From: Acaudatibacter sp035532115
Lineage (GTDB): Bacteria; Pseudomonadota; Alphaproteobacteria; Caulobacterales; Caulobacteraceae
Direction: 5' to 3'
Length of the DNA: 17,423 nucleotides
NCBI GenBank assembly: GCA_035532115.1
Contig: DATKRO010000094.1
Location: 1 to 17,423, forward strand
The notes beneath the pieces are model-generated. The model was not told the origin of the DNA and searched no databases. It was given only the letters and a program-made list of their open reading frames with translations. Both the position numbers and the translations under genes were made by a program. Shown here piece after piece: positions 13,186 to 17,423 of the stretch (the stretch's first letter is position 1; each line of letters opens with the position of its first letter).

Positions 13186-14978
13186 CGCACGGCCTCGATC
13201 TGGCTCCGATCGGCAACTGTTCGGTGAGCGCGCTCATCGATCGTCAGGGCCGCTACCTGTGGTGCTGCGCCCCCCGCCTCGACAGCGATCCGTTCTTCTC
13301 CAACCTGCTCGCCACCACCGAGCCGGATGCGGCCGGCGCCGAGGGCTTCTGGGGCATCGACGTGGAGCACACAGCCCAGGTGCGGCAGGCCTATCTGCGC
13401 AACACCGCGGTGCTGCGCACCGAGATCACCGACGCCGCCGGCCAGGTGCTGGAGATCCTGGACTTCGCGCCGCGGTTTCGGATGTATGGCCGCGGCTATC
13501 GGCCGACGGCGTTCGTACGGCTGCTGCGCCCCGTCGTGGGCGCCCCCAGGATCGCCATCCGCCTGCGCCCCACCGCCGACTGGGGGAGCGAGCGGGCGGC
13601 CTCCACCTATGGATCGAACCACATCCGCTATCTCGGCCGCGACGTCACCTTGCGGCTGACCACCAATGCTCCGGTCTCGCACATCCGCGAAGAGCGCAGC
13701 TTCCGCCTGGAAGAGGAGATCGCGCTCTTTCTCGGGCCCGACGAGCCCTTCCAGGGCGAGGTGCGCGGGGCCTGCGACGCCATGCTGGCCGACACCTGCG
13801 CCTACTGGAGCGAATGGGTGCGCACCCTGGCGCTGCCCCTGGAATGGCAGGAGGCGGTGATCCGCGCCGCCATCGCCCTGAAGCTGTGCGTGTACGAGGA
13901 GACCGGCGCCATCGTGGCGGCGCTCACCACCTCGATTCCGGAGGCGCCGCAGAGCGGCCGCAACTGGGACTACCGGTTCTGCTGGCTCAGGGACGCCTAC
14001 TACGTGGTGCAGGCGCTCAACCGGCTCTCGGCGGCCGATATCCTGGAGAACTATCTCGGCTACCTGCGCAACATCATCGACCGCGCCAACGGCGGCCATA
14101 TCCAGCCGGTCTACGGCGTCGGCTACGAGCCGATCCTCAAGGAGCGGATCATCGACACCCTGCCCGGCTACCGGGGCATGGGGCCGGTCCGGGTCGGCAA
14201 CCAGGCCCACGAGCACGTCCAGCACGACGTCTATGGCCAGATCGTGCTCGCGAACGTCCAGGCCTTCTTCGACGAGCGGCTGCTGCGGCCGGCCACGGTG
14301 GCCGACTTCGAGGCCCTGGAGAAGCTCGGGGAACGCGCCTTCCAGCTCTACGACCAGGCCGACGCCGGCATCTGGGAGCTGCGCACCCGCGCCGAGACCC
14401 ACACCTATTCGGCGGTGATGTGCTGGGCCGCCTGCGACCGGCTCGCCAACGCCGCCGATCAGCTCGGCCAGCGGCCCCGCGGAGTGTTCTGGCGCGAACG
14501 CGCCGACGTGATCCGCAGCGCCATCGAGAGCCGGGCGTGGTGCGGCGAGCTTGGCCACTTCACCGCGACCTTCGGCGGCGACGCGGTGGACGCGAGCCTG
14601 CTGCAGATGGTCGACGTGCGCTTCCTGAAGCCGGACGACCCGAGGAGCCGCGCCACCCTGGCGGCGGTGGAAAAGCACCTGCGCCGCGGCTCCAACCTGT
14701 TGCGCTACGACCGGCCCGACGATTTCGGCGCGCCGGAGACGGCGTTCAACTTCTGCACCTTCTGGTACATCGAGGCCCTGCACTTGGCGGGGCGCACCGA
14801 CGAGGCGCGCGCCCTGTTCGACCAGATGCTGGAAAGGCGCACCCACGCCGGCCTGCTCTCCGAGGATGCGGCGCTGGAGGATGGCGCGCTCTGGGGGAAC
14901 TATCCGCAGACCTATTCGCTTGTGGGTCTGATAAACTGTGCCGTATTGCTCAGTCGACCATGGAGCGTCGTACGATGA
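13182..14978 (+). CDS. GH15 family glycoside hydrolase, glucoamylase/trehalase-like
   Basis: The product has 598 residues from GTG at 13182, inside the GTGA overlap with otsB. This gives the family N-terminus LDLAPIGNCSVSALIDRQGR. GH15 enzymes invert alpha-glucosidic bonds. A beta-sandwich (about 1-230) precedes the (alpha/alpha)6 barrel. The substrate-binding block RNWDYRFCWLRD is at 260-271, GNQAHEHVQHDVYG near 341, the general acid E399 in GIWELR, and the general base E561 in LLSEDAALEDG, followed by WGNYPQTYSLVGLINCA. There is no signal peptide, so it works in the cytoplasm. Between otsB and otsA it may be a trehalase or a glucan-trimming enzyme balancing trehalose pools. Bacterial GH15 trehalases are known, but sequence alone cannot choose. 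Confidence 0.92.
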   Translation: MTHGLDLAPIGNCSVSALIDRQGRYLWCCAPRLDSDPFFSNLLATTEPDAAGAEGFWGIDVEHTAQVRQAYLRNTAVLRTEITDAAGQVLEILDFAPRFRMYGRGYRPTAFVRLLRPVVGAPRIAIRLRPTADWGSERAASTYGSNHIRYLGRDVTLRLTTNAPVSHIREERSFRLEEEIALFLGPDEPFQGEVRGACDAMLADTCAYWSEWVRTLALPLEWQEAVIRAAIALKLCVYEETGAIVAALTTSIPEAPQSGRNWDYRFCWLRDAYYVVQALNRLSAADILENYLGYLRNIIDRANGGHIQPVYGVGYEPILKERIIDTLPGYRGMGPVRVGNQAHEHVQHDVYGQIVLANVQAFFDERLLRPATVADFEALEKLGERAFQLYDQADAGIWELRTRAETHTYSAVMCWAACDRLANAADQLGQRPRGVFWRERADVIRSAIESRAWCGELGHFTATFGGDAVDASLLQMVDVRFLKPDDPRSRATLAAVEKHLRRGSNLLRYDRPDDFGAPETAFNFCTFWYIEALHLAGRTDEARALFDQMLERRTHAGLLSEDAALEDGALWGNYPQTYSLVGLINCAVLLSRPWSVVR

Positions 14979-16522
14979 GCCGGCTCATCGTGGTCTCGAA
15001 CCGGGTGTCGCCGGAGAGCCGCAGCGAAGGCGCCGCCGGAGGCTTGGCGGTGGCGCTGTCGGCGGCGCTGAGGGAATATTCGGGGTTCTGGTTCGGCTGG
15101 AGCGGCGAGACCGCCCCCACCTTCACCGGCGAGGTGAAGACCCAGCGCATCGACGACGTGACCGTCGCCACCATCGATCTCGAGGAGGCCGACTACCAGG
15201 AATACTACAACGGCTACGCCAACGGCGCTCTGTGGCCGCTGTTCCACTATCGCATCGACCTGACCGCCTACGACCGCACCTTCGGCGAGGGCTATGAGCG
15301 GGTGAACCGGCGCTTCGCCGAAAGCCTCGCGCCGCTCGTCCAGCCGGACGACCTCATCTGGGTGCACGACTATCACCTGATGCTGCTGGGGCGCGAACTC
15401 AGGCGCCTCGGCGTCGCCAACCCGATCGGCTTCTTTCTGCACATCCCCTGGCCGGCGCCGCAGCTGCTCACCACCCTGCCGCGCCACCGCCAGCTGGTGG
15501 AGGCGCTGTTCTCCTACGACCTCGTCGGGCTGCAGACCGACGAATGGCTCTGGGCCTTCGAGTCCTACGTGCTCGGCGAAGCCGGCGGCGGCTTCCTCAG
15601 CGATGGGCGCATGGCCGCCTTCGGCCGCACCCTGCGCGCCAGCGCCTTTCCGATCGGCCTCGACGTCGAGGAGTTCATGGCCCTCGCCGGCTCGGCCGCG
15701 GCGGACCGGGCCTACGACCGCATGGCCGCCCACAGCGTCTTCCGCAGCCTCATCGTCGGCGTCGAGCGGCTCGACTACTCCAAGGGGCTCGAGGAGCGCC
15801 TGATGGGCTTCGAGCGCTTCCTGGAGGACCATCCGCAGGCTGCGCGCCAGGTTCTCTATCTGCAGGTGGCGCCGGGCTCGCGCGAGGAGGTGGAGGCCTA
15901 TCAGGATCTGCGGGCGCGGATCGAATCGCTTTGCGGCCGCATCAACGCCGCCTGGGCCGACATGGACTGGGCGCCGATCCAGTACGTCGGCCGCAACTTC
16001 GCCCGCGCCGAACTCGCCGGGGTCTATCGCGCGGCCAAGGTCGGTCTGGTGACGCCGCTGCGCGACGGCATGAACCTCGTGGCCAAGGAGTTCGTCGCCG
16101 CCCAGGATCCCGACGATCCAGGCGTGCTCATCCTGTCGCGCTTCGCCGGCGCGGCCCGGCAGATGACCGAGGCTCTGATCGTCAACCCGTTCAGCCGCGA
16201 GGAGCTTTCCGAGGGCCTGGCGCGGGCGCTGGCCATGGAACGCGGCGAGCGGGTGAGGCGCTGGGAGAGTTTGATGGACGGCGTGCGGCGCTTCGACGTG
16301 AAGGTCTGGCGCGACAGTTTCGTCGACGCCCTGAAGGCGGCGCGCCACGCGGCGCCGGTCTCCGAGCAGCCGGCGCGAGCGCGTTTCGTGGAGAGCGACG
16401 ATGGCCACGTCGAAGTTGGCGAGGTACCGGGCCAAGCGGGACTTCAGCCGAACCGCCGAGCCAAGCGGCCGGACGCCGCCGCCGGCGTCAGGCCGGCTTC
16501 GCTACGTCATCCAGAAACATGA
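14975..16522 (+). CDS. otsA: Trehalose-6-phosphate synthase (GT20)
   Basis: The product has 515 residues and joins glucose from UDP-glucose (or another NDP-glucose) to glucose 6-phosphate. The ATG overlaps the GH15 stop (ATGA). The start is typical of OtsA: SRLIVVSNRV, then GGLAVAL near 26 and FWFGWSGET near 41. WVHDYHLM is at 129-136, GFFLHIPWPAP near 158, VERLDYSKGL at 263-272 (R265, K270), and RDGMNLVAKEF at 363-373. The catalytic fold ends near residue 456. About 59 extra residues follow that are not typical of OtsA (E. coli OtsA is about 474 residues). The last 40 overlap ligD in another frame, so the tail may result from a lost stop codon or a frameshift, or be read only because ligD lies beneath it. 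Confidence 0.95.
   Translation: MSRLIVVSNRVSPESRSEGAAGGLAVALSAALREYSGFWFGWSGETAPTFTGEVKTQRIDDVTVATIDLEEADYQEYYNGYANGALWPLFHYRIDLTAYDRTFGEGYERVNRRFAESLAPLVQPDDLIWVHDYHLMLLGRELRRLGVANPIGFFLHIPWPAPQLLTTLPRHRQLVEALFSYDLVGLQTDEWLWAFESYVLGEAGGGFLSDGRMAAFGRTLRASAFPIGLDVEEFMALAGSAAADRAYDRMAAHSVFRSLIVGVERLDYSKGLEERLMGFERFLEDHPQAARQVLYLQVAPGSREEVEAYQDLRARIESLCGRINAAWADMDWAPIQYVGRNFARAELAGVYRAAKVGLVTPLRDGMNLVAKEFVAAQDPDDPGVLILSRFAGAARQMTEALIVNPFSREELSEGLARALAMERGERVRRWESLMDGVRRFDVKVWRDSFVDALKAARHAAPVSEQPARARFVESDDGHVEVGEVPGQAGLQPNRRAKRPDAAAGVRPASLRHPET
16390..16395 (+). promoter_or_regulatory. Ribosome binding site of ligD inside otsA
   Basis: GGAGAG lies 5 nt before ATG at 16401. It supports the ligD start even though it falls within the otsA frame. 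Confidence 0.6.
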
Positions 16523-17423
16523 CGCGCGCCGGCTGCATTACGACCTGAGACTGGAGGCCGAAGGCGTCTTCAAGTCGTGGGCGGTCACCCGCGGCCCCTC
16601 GCTCGATCCCGCCGACAAGCGCCTGGCGGTCGAGGTCGAGGATCATCCTCTCGATTACGGCGATTTCGAAGGCGTCATCCCCAAGGGGGAGTACGGCGGC
16701 GGCGCGGTTCTGCTCTGGGATCGCGGCTACTGGGCGCCGGAGGACGGCGCCGACCCGGTGCAGGCGCTGGCCAGGGGCGAACTGAAGTTCGTTCTCGAAG
16801 GCGAGCGGCTCCACGGCGGCTGGGTGCTGGTGCGGCTGAAGCCGCGCGAAGGCGAAAAACGCCAGAACTGGCTGCTGATCAAGCACCGCGACGCGGCGGC
16901 GCGGCCAGGCCACGGCGAGGAGGCGCTGGCGCAGGACCGCTCGGTGGCCTCGGGACGCTCCATGGACCAGATCGCCCAGGGGCGTGGCCGCGCCCCCAGG
17001 GCCTTCATCCATGCGGCGGTCGCGACCCGCGCCGACGCCGTCTGGAGGTCCGCACGGGGCGGCGCGACGGCCGCCCCGCCCGAGTTCGTCGCGCCGCAAC
17101 TTTGCCGGCTGGTGCGGCGCCCGCCGTCGGGACCGGGCTGGGTTCACGAGGTGAAGTTCGATGGCTACCGCCTGCAGATGCGCATCGAGGCAGGCCGGCC
17201 GGTCCTGCGCACCCGCAAGGGACTGGACTGGACCGATCGCTTCGCCGAGATCGCCGCCGCGGGCGCCGGCCTGCCCGACTGTCTGATCGATGGCGAGGTC
17301 TGCGCCATCGGCCCGGACGGCGCGCCGGATTTCGCCGCGCTCCAGGCCGCGCTCGCGGACCGCGACACCGCCGGCCTCGTCTATTTCGCCTTCGACGCCC
17401 TCTTCTCTGCGGGCGAGGATCTG
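16401..17423 (+). CDS. ligD: ATP-dependent DNA ligase LigD for non-homologous end joining (5' part)
   Basis: The frame is open for 341 codons and runs off the right edge, so only the start is present. LigD works with Ku to repair double-strand breaks. The N-terminus (ATSKLARYRAKRDFSRTAEP) is typical. The 3'-phosphoesterase domain (about 32-160) has its active-site pattern H40, H46, D48, R50, H82 and Y86 in QKHDARRLHYDLRLE and EDHPLDYGDFEG. These fit the residues known in Pseudomonas LigD with a shift of two. The ligase domain begins near 228, with the AMP-binding lysine K252 in HEVKFDGYR, LIDGEV with D297 and E299, and YFAFDALF. The order so far is PE-ligase; a polymerase domain may follow. 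It overlaps otsA by 122 nt. No Ku gene is in the window. Confidence 0.95.
   Translation, partial: MATSKLARYRAKRDFSRTAEPSGRTPPPASGRLRYVIQKHDARRLHYDLRLEAEGVFKSWAVTRGPSLDPADKRLAVEVEDHPLDYGDFEGVIPKGEYGGGAVLLWDRGYWAPEDGADPVQALARGELKFVLEGERLHGGWVLVRLKPREGEKRQNWLLIKHRDAAARPGHGEEALAQDRSVASGRSMDQIAQGRGRAPRAFIHAAVATRADAVWRSARGGATAAPPEFVAPQLCRLVRRPPSGPGWVHEVKFDGYRLQMRIEAGRPVLRTRKGLDWTDRFAEIAAAGAGLPDCLIDGEVCAIGPDGAPDFAALQAALADRDTAGLVYFAFDALFSAGEDL

Noticed and set aside
13119..14846. 575-codon minus-strand frame opposite GH15
   Set aside because: It is the antisense shadow of a gene with all GH15 signature blocks.
14912..16435. 507-codon minus-strand frame opposite otsA
   Set aside because: It is antisense to all OtsA motifs and shows no domain.

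Overview
The window reads as a very GC-rich alphaproteobacterial chromosome. Support for this comes from the FtsK form, the frequent 4-nt GTGA/ATGA/TTGA gene overlaps, GTG and TTG starts, and a trehalose/NHEJ-ligase stress cluster. A member of the Caulobacterales is my best guess, but no rRNA or other marker gene confirms it. One stretch, about 600-2000, is clearly less GC-rich (for example 26 G+C of 60 at 901-960 against 45 of 60 at 9901-9960) and looks acquired.

Layout. 1-540: no convincing gene; REP-like nested inverted repeats lie at the left edge. 540-1971 (minus): a three-gene cassette in which each gene overlaps the next by 4 nt. Its order is a possible RelE/HigB-like protein, a helix-turn-helix protein, and a small conserved-looking protein resembling DUF6941. 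A palindrome sits on the first start codon. 2125-3455 (plus): a fumarylacetoacetate-hydrolase-family enzyme and a zeta-class GST (maleylacetoacetate/maleylpyruvate isomerase), the last two steps of a ring-cleavage route. 3460-4091 (minus): a VapBC toxin-antitoxin pair with an AT-rich operator-like promoter. 4265-6574 (plus): the DNA translocase FtsK. 6613-6744 (minus): a 43-residue single-span membrane protein. 6745-7169: a non-coding stretch with strong inverted repeats. 7170-8245 (plus): a DUF2939-like lipoprotein and an exported protein, overlapping by 4 nt. 8249-8872 (minus): KDPG aldolase.

9036 to the window end (plus) is a sugar/stress cluster: a GT4 glycosyltransferase, an amylo-alpha-1,6-glucosidase-like enzyme, trehalose-6-phosphate phosphatase (otsB), a GH15 glucoamylase/trehalase-like enzyme, trehalose-6-phosphate synthase (otsA), and the start of an NHEJ ligase LigD that runs off the window. 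otsB, GH15 and otsA overlap by 4 nt each, and ligD starts 122 nt inside the end of otsA. All four are therefore probably one transcript.

A sequence 28-49 nt before otsB, GGATC-N16-CGTT, resembles the alphaproteobacterial general-stress (EcfG) promoter GGAAC-N16/17-CGTT. The most interesting proposals are this desiccation/starvation operon joining trehalose metabolism to double-strand-break repair, and the low-GC three-gene cassette at 540-1971. No transposase, CRISPR array, tRNA or rRNA was seen.
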